Positions 18,719-27,824 of a stretch of 64,000 nucleotides of DNA are shown here, in pieces. The first letter of the stretch is position 1, and every line of letters begins with the position of its first letter. The notes beneath the pieces were generated by a model, which did no database searches, was not told where the DNA came from, and saw only the letters and a list, made by a program, of their open reading frames with translations. Source of the DNA: an uncultured Spirochaetota bacterium. Its GTDB lineage: Bacteria > Spirochaetota > Spirochaetia > Treponematales > Treponemataceae. The DNA lies in NCBI GenBank assembly GCA_944389415.1, contig CALXMF010000006.1, positions 62,001 through 126,000 of the forward strand, in the 5' to 3' direction. Both the position numbers and the translations under genes were made by a program.

Positions 18719-19390
18719 TTATTCCGAAAACAGGAAATTATTGTATATGTTTGCTGATGATGGAGGGTCGTATATAAACCGCTGTTCAGAGATACCCTGA
18801 TTTACCGCATAATCAGAAAACATAAAAGTTATCGTTTCGTTCTGTGTCGACAAAGCCTCTACCCGTCGAATCAATTTAGTTTCTGCGTCTATCGCAAGGA
18901 GAATACGACGAAATCCCTCTGTCGTATTCTTCCGTGACAACACCAGTTTTATTACCATTTCATCCGATCCTTCTGCGAGAGGAACCGGCTCCTGCCCTAC
19001 TTCATATGCTATAGAATAATATCGGCTCATCAGCGACAGGCCCTGAGGGGTAGCCAGATTCATCCCCTGCCCAGAATCAGAATCAGTCACTGATTGATTC
19101 AATATCGCAGCGGGTCCTGGCAGATAAATAGTAAGCATATCTCCGTTAAAAACTATTGTCTGACTTTCAGGATTTGAGAAATCTATCCGCAACAGATTTG
19201 GCCGTTTAAAAGAGGCTGTTGCAGACATTTTTGATTTACCGACAGTAATATCCATCTTCGCTTCATAATCCTGTATAGTTCCATAAAATTCAGAAACAGA
19301 CTTAAAATAATTGCTTGCTGTTGTTATCTGTGCACAAACTGTTGCAGCAGCCGCCAGGAAAAAAAACAGAGAGGCAATATTTTTTTTCAT
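18719..19390 (-). CDS. lolA: LolA-like outer-membrane lipoprotein carrier
   Basis: A periplasmic carrier of lipoproteins to the outer membrane. The signal peptide spans about residues 1-20 (cut after VCA). The mature protein shows the LolA pattern: an opening helix (ASNYFKSVSEFYGTIQDYEA), SATASFKRPNLLRIDFSNP, then IVFNGDMLTIYLP. The 223-residue length fits. Spirochaetes have abundant lipoproteins, so the carrier is expected, although LolB-type receptors are rarely recognised in them. GGAG lies ten bases before the ATG. It is the first gene of the operon running to uvrD. Confidence 0.82.
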   Translation of the reverse strand: MKKNIASLFFFLAAAATVCAQITTASNYFKSVSEFYGTIQDYEAKMDITVGKSKMSATASFKRPNLLRIDFSNPESQTIVFNGDMLTIYLPGPAAILNQSVTDSDSGQGMNLATPQGLSLMSRYYSIAYEVGQEPVPLAEGSDEMVIKLVLSRKNTTEGFRRILLAIDAETKLIRRVEALSTQNETITFMFSDYAVNQGISEQRFIYDPPSSANIYNNFLFSE

Positions 19391-19425
19391 TAGCTAAATA
19401 CTCCGCGGTAACTTATTAGTTGTAT

Positions 19426-19454
19426 ATACTAAACAAGAATTGAAAAATCGTCAA
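19426..19454 (-). promoter_or_regulatory. Promoter of the lolA-rodZ-rimO-uvrD operon
   Basis: TTGACG (19449-19454) and TAGTAT (19426-19431) lie 17 bases apart on the minus strand. Transcription would start near 19419, leaving a ~29-base leader that carries GGAG. Confidence 0.6.
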
Positions 19455-19492
19455 GGCAATGTTTTAAATTTAATTTCATTATCGATCATATA

Positions 19493-19522
19493 GTGACAAA
19501 TAATACTGTTTTTTGCTATTAT
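19493..19522 (+). promoter_or_regulatory. Promoter of the MATE exporter gene
   Basis: GTGACA (19493-19498) and TATTAT (19517-19522) are 18 bases apart. The leader would be about 32 bases and carry GGGGT just before the chosen ATG. It diverges from the lolA promoter. Confidence 0.5.
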
Positions 19523-19560
19523 ATTGATTATTTTATCATTATCACCATATGGGGTATCTC

Positions 19561-20967
19561 ATGGAAAATGTAAAACAAACGCCAAGCGGTTCTGCTGAAA
19601 ATAAAATGGGAGTTATGGCAATCAATCCGCTGCTTCTAACTATGGCGCTTCCGATGATAGCATCGATGCTGGTACAAGCGCTCTATAATATTGTAGACAG
19701 TATGTTTGTTGCGCAGCTGAGCGAAAACGCCCTGACAGCAGTCTCACTCGCATTCCCTGTTCAAAACTTAATGATTGCAGTTGCAACAGGAACCGGAGTC
19801 GGTATCAACGCATTTCTATCCAGAAGCCTTGGTGAGAAAAACTTTGATAAAGCAAATAAAGTCGCAAATAATGGACTGTTTCTTGCTTTTCTCAGCTATC
19901 TGCTTTTTGCGCTTTTTGCTCTGTTCTTCAGCAATCTGTTTTTCTCAACACAAACAGATAATCAGGAAATTATTAAATATGGTAATGACTATATCCGTGT
20001 GTGCTGTTTCTTTAGTTTCGGTGTATTTTTTCAGATAACACAAGAGCGATTACTACAGTCAACAGGAAAAACATTTTATACAATGATTACACAAGGAACA
20101 GGCGCCATCATCAATATAATACTTGATCCAATCATGATCTTTGGGTTATTTGGTTTTCCCCGACTAGAAGTAACCGGTGCAGCACTTGCAACTATTATCG
20201 GACAGATAATCGCAGCAATACTTGCTTTCTATTTTAACAGAACAAGAAACCACGAAATACATATCACATTAAGGAATTTCAAGCCGGAAGCAAAAATCAT
20301 CGGCGGAATTTATTCTGTAGGTATTCCCTCAATTATCATGGTTTCAATCGGATCAATTATGATTTTCGGATTAAACAAAATACTCATCACATTTACCCCA
20401 ACAGCGGTTGCCGTTCTGGGAATCTATTTTAAATTACAAAGTTTCATTTTTATGCCGGTATTTGGATTGAATAACGGTATGGTTCCTATTGTAGCATACA
20501 ATTTTGGAGCAAGAAAACCAGAGCGCATCATACAGACAATTAAGCTCAGTATTGTGTATGCAGTCTGTATGATGGCAGCCGGATTGATCATATTTCAGTT
20601 CCTTCCCGCCACGCTGCTGCATATTTTTAATGCCTCAGACAATATGCTGAACATCGGTATTCCAGCATTGCGGATTATCAGTCTCAGTTTCCTTTTTGCA
20701 GGATTTGGCATTGTAACCTCTTCCGTATTTCAGGCACTCGGACATGGGATACTTAGTCTTGAAGTCTCTATTATCAGACAGTTACTTGTCATTCTGCCAG
20801 CAGCATATTTATTATCGAAAGCCATCGGCGTTACCGGTGTCTGGTGGTCAATACCCACCGCAGAAATCGTATCAGTTACATTCTGCACGCTCTTTTTAAA
20901 ACGGGTCTTTGTAAAAGAAATACATCCGCTGCGCAGCACACAGCAAACAGCGCCGACTATCAAATAA
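19561..20967 (+). CDS. MATE-family multidrug efflux transporter
   Basis: A 12-helix inner-membrane antiporter of the MATE family, exporting drugs or organic cations with Na+ or H+. Typical stretches are PLLLTMALPMIASMLVQALYN in the first helix, NIVDSMFVAQLSE, and the second-half repeat beginning GIPSIIMVSIGSIM. Length is 468 residues from the ATG at 19561, which has GGGGT six bases upstream; an ATG at 19549 is in frame but less well placed. It is monocistronic and convergent with the META lipoprotein gene ten bases downstream. The substrate cannot be told. Confidence 0.92.
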   Translation: MENVKQTPSGSAENKMGVMAINPLLLTMALPMIASMLVQALYNIVDSMFVAQLSENALTAVSLAFPVQNLMIAVATGTGVGINAFLSRSLGEKNFDKANKVANNGLFLAFLSYLLFALFALFFSNLFFSTQTDNQEIIKYGNDYIRVCCFFSFGVFFQITQERLLQSTGKTFYTMITQGTGAIINIILDPIMIFGLFGFPRLEVTGAALATIIGQIIAAILAFYFNRTRNHEIHITLRNFKPEAKIIGGIYSVGIPSIIMVSIGSIMIFGLNKILITFTPTAVAVLGIYFKLQSFIFMPVFGLNNGMVPIVAYNFGARKPERIIQTIKLSIVYAVCMMAAGLIIFQFLPATLLHIFNASDNMLNIGIPALRIISLSFLFAGFGIVTSSVFQALGHGILSLEVSIIRQLLVILPAAYLLSKAIGVTGVWWSIPTAEIVSVTFCTLFLKRVFVKEIHPLRSTQQTAPTIK

Positions 20968-20976
20968 TTTAGAAAC

Positions 20977-21819
20977 TTATAAAATATAGTCCTTCGCTTG
21001 AAATACGAGCAGCGTATCACCTTCAGAATCAGAAAGTGTCAATGTAGAACCATGTACCTGATATGTAGACACCCGACTTAGAAGATTCAGATACTGCTGC
21101 TCCATTTCTGCAGCAACCTCAGTACCTGCAGCAGCAAGAGTCACAGCTCCCATCGCGAATGATAAATCATGAGACACATCATCAGCTGTATAAGTCATAT
21201 GTAATACATTAACACCTGTGTTACCAGAAACATCACCATCATAGCCAAAATTCAAAAAAGGTATTTTTTCCAAGTCCGCCGGCAGCGATACCATTGCATT
21301 GCCGGTATTGCATGATACCAGTTCCCATAAACTTCCAGCCAGACGGATACGGCTGAACACAAGACGGACGGTATCTGCTGAATCTGATAAAACCAGCTCA
21401 GTGCTGCCACTTCTGCTATCAAGCTGCCATACAGTAATAACAGATAACGCATGCAGATAGTTCTCTTCAAACTCCATTGCTACAGGATGTCCCATCATAC
21501 GGGTTGTCGCAAATCCTTCAGACGGCTTTATTGCATCTCCGCTCAATGTAAAAGAACCATGATAACTGTTCACACCTGAAAATCCAGACGCCGTATACAC
21601 TGCGTCCTCATTCTGTGAAGACAAAGTCAATGTCGCAGCCGCAATTTCCTGTTCCTGACCATTTAAAACAAACTCACAGAGCTGCCAGTCACCGGCAATC
21701 AGAGAAATATCTGTGAGAGATTTTTGAGACGCACAACCCAAAATACCACTTGTCATACCTGCAGCAAGCAGAATCATACTGATTTTCAATAATTTTCGCA
21801 CAAAACGTATTTTTTTCAT
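20977..21819 (-). CDS. Lipoprotein with two META domains
   Basis: The N terminus is a lipoprotein signal (basic MKKIRFVRK, hydrophobic core, lipobox GILGC, cysteine about residue 29). Two META (HslJ-like) repeats follow: one around GDWQLCEFVLNGQ to LVLSDSADTVRLVFSR, a second from AGSLWELVSCNTGN to LTLSDSEGDTLLVFQ. META proteins are small envelope proteins linked in some bacteria to stress or heat resistance; the role here is unknown. AAGGGG precedes the ATG. It is monocistronic. Confidence 0.83.
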   Translation of the reverse strand: MKKIRFVRKLLKISMILLAAGMTSGILGCASQKSLTDISLIAGDWQLCEFVLNGQEQEIAAATLTLSSQNEDAVYTASGFSGVNSYHGSFTLSGDAIKPSEGFATTRMMGHPVAMEFEENYLHALSVITVWQLDSRSGSTELVLSDSADTVRLVFSRIRLAGSLWELVSCNTGNAMVSLPADLEKIPFLNFGYDGDVSGNTGVNVLHMTYTADDVSHDLSFAMGAVTLAAAGTEVAAEMEQQYLNLLSRVSTYQVHGSTLTLSDSEGDTLLVFQAKDYIL

Positions 21820-21947
21820 AAAACCCCTTTTATCACTCGATAATGTATATTACAGCAAAATATACTAAAAACAATCTATGGTCAATCAAGTTTTATAACT
21901 ATACCCCCATAACAAATAGTTTCTATAAGGGGACTGATACTCAGTGT

Positions 21948-21977
21948 TTGACTTGCTGAGTAAAAACATGGTATTAC
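21948..21977 (+). promoter_or_regulatory. Promoter abutting the asnS start codon (leaderless)
   Basis: TTGACT (21948-21953) and TATTAC (21972-21977) are separated by 18 bases. The -10 ends six bases before the ATG at 21984, so transcription should begin at or next to the start codon. No Shine-Dalgarno sequence is present. Confidence 0.6.
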
Positions 21978-21983
21978 ATAGGT

Positions 21984-23420
21984 ATGAAAACACCGCTTAT
22001 TACAGAAATTCTAACTCTTCAGGGTGATGGACGAGAAATAACAGTCTGCGGATGGGTACGTACAAAGCGTGAATCAAAAAATCTTGTATTTATACAGCTC
22101 AATGACGGTTCATGTTTTGATTCACTCCAGCTTACTTATGACCGTTCTCAGCCATCAGAAGAAATTGAGGCGCTGCTCAAAAAAGTTACTACAGGAGCAG
22201 CATTACGCGCTTCCGGAAAACTCGTCGCATCACCGGCTTCCGGACAGGCTGTTGAACTGGCATTATCCGCTCTCACCATACTTGGCGAAGCAAATCCGGA
22301 AACATATCCACTTCAAAAAAAGAATCACTCATTTGAATTTCTGCGTGAAAATGCACATCTGCGGGTAAGAACAAATACCTTCGCAGCTGTAGCGCGAATG
22401 CGAAATCAAATGGCATACGCTATACACACATTCTTTCAGACCCGCGGTTTTGAATATGTACATACGCCGCTCATAACGGCAAGCGACTGTGAAGGAGCGG
22501 GAGAAATGTTTCAGGTAACCACCCTCTCCCTTGAAAAACTCGCTGAAACTGCCGTCCATGCTGGTCAGAAAGGCATGGATCCATCAAAAGCTGCAGAACT
22601 GGTAGATTACCACAAAGACTTTTTTGGAAAAAAGACAAGCCTGACTGTATCGGGACAGCTTGAAGTTGAAACATACGCCTGTGCTCTTTCCCGTGTATAT
22701 ACGTTCGGACCGACATTCCGCGCTGAAAATTCAAATACGACACGCCATCTTTCTGAATTCTGGATGTGTGAACCGGAAATCGCTTTTTATGAACTCGAAG
22801 ATAATATGGATATCGCCGAAGAGTTTGTAAAATATCTGCTGAACTGGGCGCTTACAAAATGCGCATCAGATATGAAATTTTTTGATCAGCGGATTCAGAA
22901 AGGTTTAATCGACACGCTGACACACGTTGTCAATTCAGATTTTGCTCGTATAACATATACACAGGCAATTGCAGAACTGGAAAAACATGCTGATCAGTTT
23001 GAATTCAAACCCTATTGGGGCTGCGATCTGCAAAGTGAACATGAGAAATATCTCACGGAACACATTTACAAGCGGCCTGTTATTGTTACAGATTATCCCA
23101 AAGAAATAAAAGCATTTTATATGAAGCTCAATGAGGACGGAAAAACAGTGCGCGCTATGGATGTGCTTGTCCCCGGTCTGGGAGAAATCATCGGCGGTTC
23201 ACAGCGTGAGGAAAACTATGATCTGCTATATAAACGAATCACTGAACTTGGATTTAATCCGGAAGATTACTGGTGGTATCTTGATTTACGGCGATTCGGC
23301 AGTGTTCCGCATTCCGGGTTTGGACTTGGTTTTGAACGATTACTGCTGTACGTAACCGGTATGACAAATATCCGGGATGTAATTCCATATCCCCGCGCTC
23401 CTAAACTTGCAGAATTTTAA
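21984..23420 (+). CDS. asnS: Asparaginyl-tRNA synthetase
   Basis: A class II synthetase charging tRNA-Asn. An N-terminal OB-fold binds the anticodon ([24 protein letters not shown]). The catalytic domain has motif 2 ([21 protein letters not shown]) and motif 3 ([27 protein letters not shown]); the asparagine pattern distinguishes it from AspRS. An insertion of ~60 residues ([22 protein letters not shown]) after motif 1 is typical of some bacterial AsnRS. Presence of AsnRS implies direct charging. The promoter lies so close that the mRNA is probably leaderless. Confidence 0.95.
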   Translation: MKTPLITEILTLQGDGREITVCGWVRTKRESKNLVFIQLNDGSCFDSLQLTYDRSQPSEEIEALLKKVTTGAALRASGKLVASPASGQAVELALSALTILGEANPETYPLQKKNHSFEFLRENAHLRVRTNTFAAVARMRNQMAYAIHTFFQTRGFEYVHTPLITASDCEGAGEMFQVTTLSLEKLAETAVHAGQKGMDPSKAAELVDYHKDFFGKKTSLTVSGQLEVETYACALSRVYTFGPTFRAENSNTTRHLSEFWMCEPEIAFYELEDNMDIAEEFVKYLLNWALTKCASDMKFFDQRIQKGLIDTLTHVVNSDFARITYTQAIAELEKHADQFEFKPYWGCDLQSEHEKYLTEHIYKRPVIVTDYPKEIKAFYMKLNEDGKTVRAMDVLVPGLGEIIGGSQREENYDLLYKRITELGFNPEDYWWYLDLRRFGSVPHSGFGLGFERLLLYVTGMTNIRDVIPYPRAPKLAEF

Positions 23421-23431
23421 TTAGCCTATAA

Positions 23432-23465
23432 AACAAAAACTGCCCTTTCAAGGGCAGTTTTTGTT
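23432..23465 (+). terminator. Intrinsic terminator of asnS
   Basis: AACAAAAACTGCCC pairs with GGGCAGTTTTTGTT around a TTTCAA loop, a 14-pair stem with A and T tracts on both sides. It lies 11 bases behind the asnS stop. Confidence 0.85.
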
Positions 23466-23514
23466 TTCAGATCGCACTTTCCACAGTGTTCCAATCTCAA
23501 TACAGAAATATCTC

Positions 23515-23543
23515 TTGCCCGCAGTTATATTTAATGGTATAGT
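23515..23543 (+). promoter_or_regulatory. Promoter abutting the PilZ gene start (leaderless)
   Basis: TTGCCC (23515-23520) and TATAGT (23538-23543) are 17 bases apart, and the -10 ends five bases before the ATG at 23549. There is no Shine-Dalgarno sequence, so the mRNA should start at or next to the ATG. Confidence 0.55.
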
Positions 23544-23548
23544 TACAT

Positions 23549-24406
23549 ATGAATCTTCACGAATATGGTGCTTTCGGCAGAAAAATATATTTTATTCATC
23601 CTTCATTTCTTGTACGGCGTAATCTGATTCCCCAACTGTGCAATATGGAATATGAGATATATATTATTCCGGATTATAAAAAAGCAAAAGATATCCTCCG
23701 AAAAAATCCTGACTCTATATGTTATATAAATATGGATGTAGATTTACGGCCGGAAGGCTGGATTAATTTTGTACAATCTTTTGAGAAAGATGATGTATTG
23801 TCTACAATATATATAGGAGTTACATCCGAGAGAACAAGCAAAACCACCCGCGAAGATTTCGTTACCCAATGTACATTACCTGCCGGTTTTATTCAAACGA
23901 CAAGCGCAACACCCGATGCAACAAAAATTGTTGCACATATTCTGGAAATGGTAAATGCGAAAGGTCAGCGTAAATACGTGCGTGCATCCTGTACCACAGA
24001 TAAAAACGCCACAGTTACCTGTGATGCAGGCGGGAAATATCTAACATTCAGATTACAGAATATCAGTTCAGTAGGACTTGCGTGTTTAGTACCAGACAGC
24101 GACGCAGAAAATTTCCAGGAGAAATCAATACTCCGCAACACAACATTAACTCTTGGCAAAACACAGCTTCTTTGCAGCGCTGTTATTTATGCGATAAAAC
24201 GTGATGTGCAATATGCCACAATGATTCTTCTGTTCATGAAAGGTACAACAAACGACTTAAAAAATATTATTCGTCAGTATATCTTTGATTTGCATCAAAA
24301 TATACTTGATACACAACTCGCCGAACTTGCTGAAGATCCCGTTAATTATAATCATCCAAACGCTCTGCAGCAGGCTACTGAAACTGAGCATCCTCCTCTA
24401 GAATAA
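23549..24406 (+). CDS. PilZ-domain protein with receiver-like N-terminal region
   Basis: A 285-residue soluble protein. Residues ~1-130 look like a receiver-type alpha/beta fold (KIYFIHPSFLVRRNL, YEIYIIPDYKKAKDIL) but lack an obvious phospho-acceptor aspartate pair. The PilZ domain follows with both c-di-GMP motifs: RKYVRASC for RxxxR and NISSVGLACL in place of D/NxSxxG. It therefore probably binds c-di-GMP and may report on the two GGDEF proteins in this window. Its last 32 bases overlap the convergent yigZ gene. Confidence 0.8.
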   Translation: MNLHEYGAFGRKIYFIHPSFLVRRNLIPQLCNMEYEIYIIPDYKKAKDILRKNPDSICYINMDVDLRPEGWINFVQSFEKDDVLSTIYIGVTSERTSKTTREDFVTQCTLPAGFIQTTSATPDATKIVAHILEMVNAKGQRKYVRASCTTDKNATVTCDAGGKYLTFRLQNISSVGLACLVPDSDAENFQEKSILRNTTLTLGKTQLLCSAVIYAIKRDVQYATMILLFMKGTTNDLKNIIRQYIFDLHQNILDTQLAELAEDPVNYNHPNALQQATETEHPPLE

Positions 24407-24986
24407 TCTGACACTGTCCATTCGTGAGCTCTGTAAGGTATTTCCGTAACGCAGCCACATCAGAAAGCCTCACAAAACCGCTTACAGTAACATCAGTTGC
24501 ATATATTTCTTCTATTTGCCGTGTGTCCAGGCTGGCAAGATAACGCTTTACCGGAGTTATAAGCTGATAAGGTATTGTAAAAACAAAATGCATTCTTATA
24601 ATCAGCTCCTCAAAAGAAGCTGCAGCTATCACAGCTTTTGCAGCATCACTGTATGCTTTTACTAAACCGCCAGTACCCAGCAGCGTTCCGCCAAAATATC
24701 TAGTAACAGTGAGCAGAACATTTGTACAACAGCGTCCTTTCAGCACATCAAGAACGGGTCTGCCGGCAGTGCCAGGCGGTTCTCCATCATCAGACATCCC
24801 CATCACTTCAGCATTTTTACCGGTCACAAATGCATGAACAACATGCGTTGCATCAGCATATTTCTGTTTTTGTTGTTTTAAAACCTCCCGCGCATCTTGC
24901 TGTCCGGAAATCGGTAGTAACTCAGCAATAAAACGAGAACCCTTTATAACTAACTCAGCACAGGCATATTCGGCAAGAATTTCCAT
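24375..24986 (-). CDS. yigZ: YigZ/IMPACT-family protein
   Basis: The UPF0029 core is clear: KGSRFIAEL, the HVVHAF strand, then SDDGEPPGTAGRPVLDVL and VTRYFGGTLLGTGGLVKAYSDA. A C-terminal RWD-like half follows (VSGFVRLSDVAALRKYL). YigZ proteins are linked to translation under stress, but the reaction is unknown. The ATG at 24986 has GGAAGAG six bases before it; a GTG at 24992 overlaps the upstream stop. The length of 203 residues is normal. It is the last gene of the parE-parC-membrane protein run and overlaps the PilZ gene tail-to-tail. Confidence 0.9.
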   Translation of the reverse strand: MEILAEYACAELVIKGSRFIAELLPISGQQDAREVLKQQKQKYADATHVVHAFVTGKNAEVMGMSDDGEPPGTAGRPVLDVLKGRCCTNVLLTVTRYFGGTLLGTGGLVKAYSDAAKAVIAAASFEELIIRMHFVFTIPYQLITPVKRYLASLDTRQIEEIYATDVTVSGFVRLSDVAALRKYLTELTNGQCQIILEEDAQFQ

Positions 24987-24988
24987 AA

Positions 24989-25879
24989 TCACTCTTCCAA
25001 AAGCAGCTTTTCTTCTTTTATATCTTGATGCTTACCTTTTTGCTCATCAGAGAGCCAGCAGTAAAAACCAATCACCGCAAGCATAATCTTGATCAGAACG
25101 ACATACATACAGATATATGTGCAGCTGCTCACAATATACCGAAGACTAACTATAACAGATGTTTCCGCACCATCAGAAAGAACTGTAGTATAAAAAGAGA
25201 AGAAAAACAGACCACTGCCGAACAGTAATCCTAACAATAACCACATACCGCCGCATTTAAAACAAAACAGCAGGAGTTTAAACCGGTATCCTGCAAGCAT
25301 TCGGGCCGAACAACGCAGAATTTCAAAAACAGAAACATCTTGATGAGTCTGCATATACAGGTAGACAAATGCGTACCGCAAAGACATCAGAATATAGGCA
25401 ACTGCAACAAGAATCACAGAAACGACAACGGCAAGATCCATATTTAAAATCATACTCTCCCCGCTCTGAACAAACAGCAACTCCGGCCAGCGCATCAAAA
25501 GCAGAGAAAAAGGGACAGAAAGCACCAATAACCATGCAAACACTGTTAAATACATAGTAACAGTGGCACCTGCAACCTGCGGCCAAATACGAAATCCCGC
25601 AAATAAATTACCAAGAATTGCCCGTTCTTTCAGATAAAAACGCTTCAGCATAACATACAAACCATACGTAAAAATGCCCGATAAACAGATTTCAAGAACG
25701 AGCAATGGCAACAGCCAGACACCAGCACTGGCACTATCCGTCAGAATAAGCGGTGAAAATAAAATAGATGAAAAAACAGATATGCAAATGAGCATAACAA
25801 AAAGAGAAACGAGCATTTTTCCCAAATTCGCACGAAAACAGGATTGTACCTGCCGATACACAACATGAAGATCAGACAT
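24989..25879 (-). CDS. Polytopic inner-membrane protein (DUF975-like)
   Basis: A 296-residue protein with about six hydrophobic helices (near residues 22-45, 55-78, 100-125, 148-170, 200-230, 245-275) and a charged C-terminal tail (KGKHQDIKEEKLLLEE). The pattern RYAFVYLYMQTHQDVSVFEILRCSARML recalls DUF975 / glycerophosphoryl-diesterase-type membrane domains. The start overlaps the parC stop by eight bases. The role is unknown; the link to the topoisomerase genes may be operonic only. Confidence 0.7.
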   Translation of the reverse strand: MSDLHVVYRQVQSCFRANLGKMLVSLFVMLICISVFSSILFSPLILTDSASAGVWLLPLLVLEICLSGIFTYGLYVMLKRFYLKERAILGNLFAGFRIWPQVAGATVTMYLTVFAWLLVLSVPFSLLLMRWPELLFVQSGESMILNMDLAVVVSVILVAVAYILMSLRYAFVYLYMQTHQDVSVFEILRCSARMLAGYRFKLLLFCFKCGGMWLLLGLLFGSGLFFFSFYTTVLSDGAETSVIVSLRYIVSSCTYICMYVVLIKIMLAVIGFYCWLSDEQKGKHQDIKEEKLLLEE

Positions 25880-27815
25880 CTTTCGATTCCTTTACTATAT
25901 TTCGGGGTACCAGCGCAACAACAGAATCAACCTCCCGCTGCGCAAGCCGAACCCCCAGCGCTTTAACACTTTTTTCTTCAAAATCCTGCGCATTAAACTT
26001 TTCCTCAAGAATTTTAACTCGAGGCTTCTGTGTATATTTTACCAGAAATGAGAATTTCGGTCTGGTATCAAGAAATATCACTTCCATTCCATCAGGTACA
26101 GCAAAATATTCCCTATTTGACAGATACTGTTCTATGCGGCATCGTTTGATATACGCAAATCTCGTTTCAGGATCACGGTAAATAATAGTAAAAATCACTT
26201 TCGTCATGACCTCCTTATCCGCAAACCCGCAGTACCACATTCCCGCATCCACAAATAATTTATCCGGTATAGCACATACCATATACATTCCGGATTTTCG
26301 CATGAATAAAATACGGTCATATGGAGAAACCTTCATAATCTCAGTCCCTGTGCTTACCGCAGTTCCTAAATAACCAGAGTTGCAATCATACCGCAGCGGT
26401 ATATCACGGGCAACAACTTCTTTTACATCAACAGCCGAAAAATGTGCTATGGTAGTACGGCGTTTTGTTTCTTCTTCAGGAAGTTTCTCAAGCAAACTAG
26501 TAAGACAACTGACCGCATATGCAGGCAGATTCTTTAAAAGCCGTTCAATTTCCTTTAGACGACGGTTTATTTCCTGTACTTCTCTGCGGTTTTTATTAAT
26601 ATCATACAGAGAAATACGGCGGATGGGAATTTTCAGCAGCTTTTCCACATCCTCCTGAACAACAGGCCGTATTAATTCTGTCTGAAACGGTTCAAACCCA
26701 GTAATCACAGCCTTGGTAACAGCAGTTTCTGTTTTCATTTCCTCTATGCGTTTATATATCCGCTCTTCAATAAATATACGCTCAAGAGTTCTCATATGAA
26801 GTTTATCAGTCAATTCACTTCGTTCAAGCTCCAGCTCATCTTTCAGAATCTCTATCAGCTGCTTTGCCTGCTGCTTTATCACATCCGTCACGGTCATAAC
26901 CTGCGGCATATTGTCTTTGATAACAAGCAGATTACAGCTTATTGATAATTCACAATCAGTAAACGCATACAATGCGTCTACCACATCCTGCGAATATATC
27001 CCGCGCTGCAGCTTTATCTCAATTTCTACTTTTTCCGCAGTGTAATCATTTATTGAGGCAATTTTGACTTTACCCGATCTCGCAGCATTTTCTATAGACG
27101 TTATTAAACTCTCTGTTGTTGTATTCGCAGGCAGCTCTGTTATCAGAATACGCTTTGGATCACTTGTATCCATTTTCGCGCGGGAAATAACCTTTCCCAA
27201 TCCATCCCGATAATCACTGATATCAATCAGACCACCCGTAGCAAAATCAGGGAACAGCTGAAACGGTTTATTCAAAAGACACGCTTTTTCGGCTTCAATA
27301 ACCTCTCGCACATTATGAGGCAAGATACGCGTTGACATACCGACTGCAATACCTTCCGCACCAAGAATTAATGCGACTGGCAACTTTGATCTGAAGACAA
27401 CAGGTTCTTTACCGCGTCCGTCATACGACGGTACATATCGTGTTATAGAAGGATTATATAAAATATCTTTTGCAATAGGACGGATACGGCATTCAATATA
27501 CCGCGCAGCAGACGCCCCATCACCTGTATAAATATTACCAAAATTTCCCTGTCTGTCTATAAAAAGTTCTTTATTCGCAAGAACAACCAGCGCCGAATAG
27601 ATTGAAGCATCTCCATGAGGATGATATTTCATACACTGCCCGACAACATTCGCGACCTTATGAAATTTTCCATCATCCATTTCAAACAGAGTATGCAGAA
27701 TACGCCTCTGAACAGGTTTAAGACCATCAGCCAGATCAGGAATAGCACGATCGCGGATAACATAACTGGCGTATTCAAGGAAATTTTTATCAAATAAGTT
27801 TTTTACAAATGCCAT
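25872..27815 (-). CDS. parC: DNA topoisomerase IV subunit A (ParC-like)
   Basis: The breakage-reunion subunit of a type IIA topoisomerase. RDRAIPDLADGLKPVQRRIL, the HPHGDASIY quinolone-resistance region (residues ~65-73) and AARYIECR with the DNA-linking tyrosine (Y106) are present, and LILGAEGIAVGMST follows. The C-terminal domain is short (total 647 residues) and shows no GyrA box, which favours a topoisomerase IV or a reduced gyrase-like enzyme. At the position of E. coli GyrA Ser83 there is alanine, and serine at Asp87. It follows parE by nine bases. Confidence 0.88.
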   Translation of the reverse strand: MAFVKNLFDKNFLEYASYVIRDRAIPDLADGLKPVQRRILHTLFEMDDGKFHKVANVVGQCMKYHPHGDASIYSALVVLANKELFIDRQGNFGNIYTGDGASAARYIECRIRPIAKDILYNPSITRYVPSYDGRGKEPVVFRSKLPVALILGAEGIAVGMSTRILPHNVREVIEAEKACLLNKPFQLFPDFATGGLIDISDYRDGLGKVISRAKMDTSDPKRILITELPANTTTESLITSIENAARSGKVKIASINDYTAEKVEIEIKLQRGIYSQDVVDALYAFTDCELSISCNLLVIKDNMPQVMTVTDVIKQQAKQLIEILKDELELERSELTDKLHMRTLERIFIEERIYKRIEEMKTETAVTKAVITGFEPFQTELIRPVVQEDVEKLLKIPIRRISLYDINKNRREVQEINRRLKEIERLLKNLPAYAVSCLTSLLEKLPEEETKRRTTIAHFSAVDVKEVVARDIPLRYDCNSGYLGTAVSTGTEIMKVSPYDRILFMRKSGMYMVCAIPDKLFVDAGMWYCGFADKEVMTKVIFTIIYRDPETRFAYIKRCRIEQYLSNREYFAVPDGMEVIFLDTRPKFSFLVKYTQKPRVKILEEKFNAQDFEEKSVKALGVRLAQREVDSVVALVPRNIVKESKDV

Positions 27816-27824
27816 GTCCCATTC

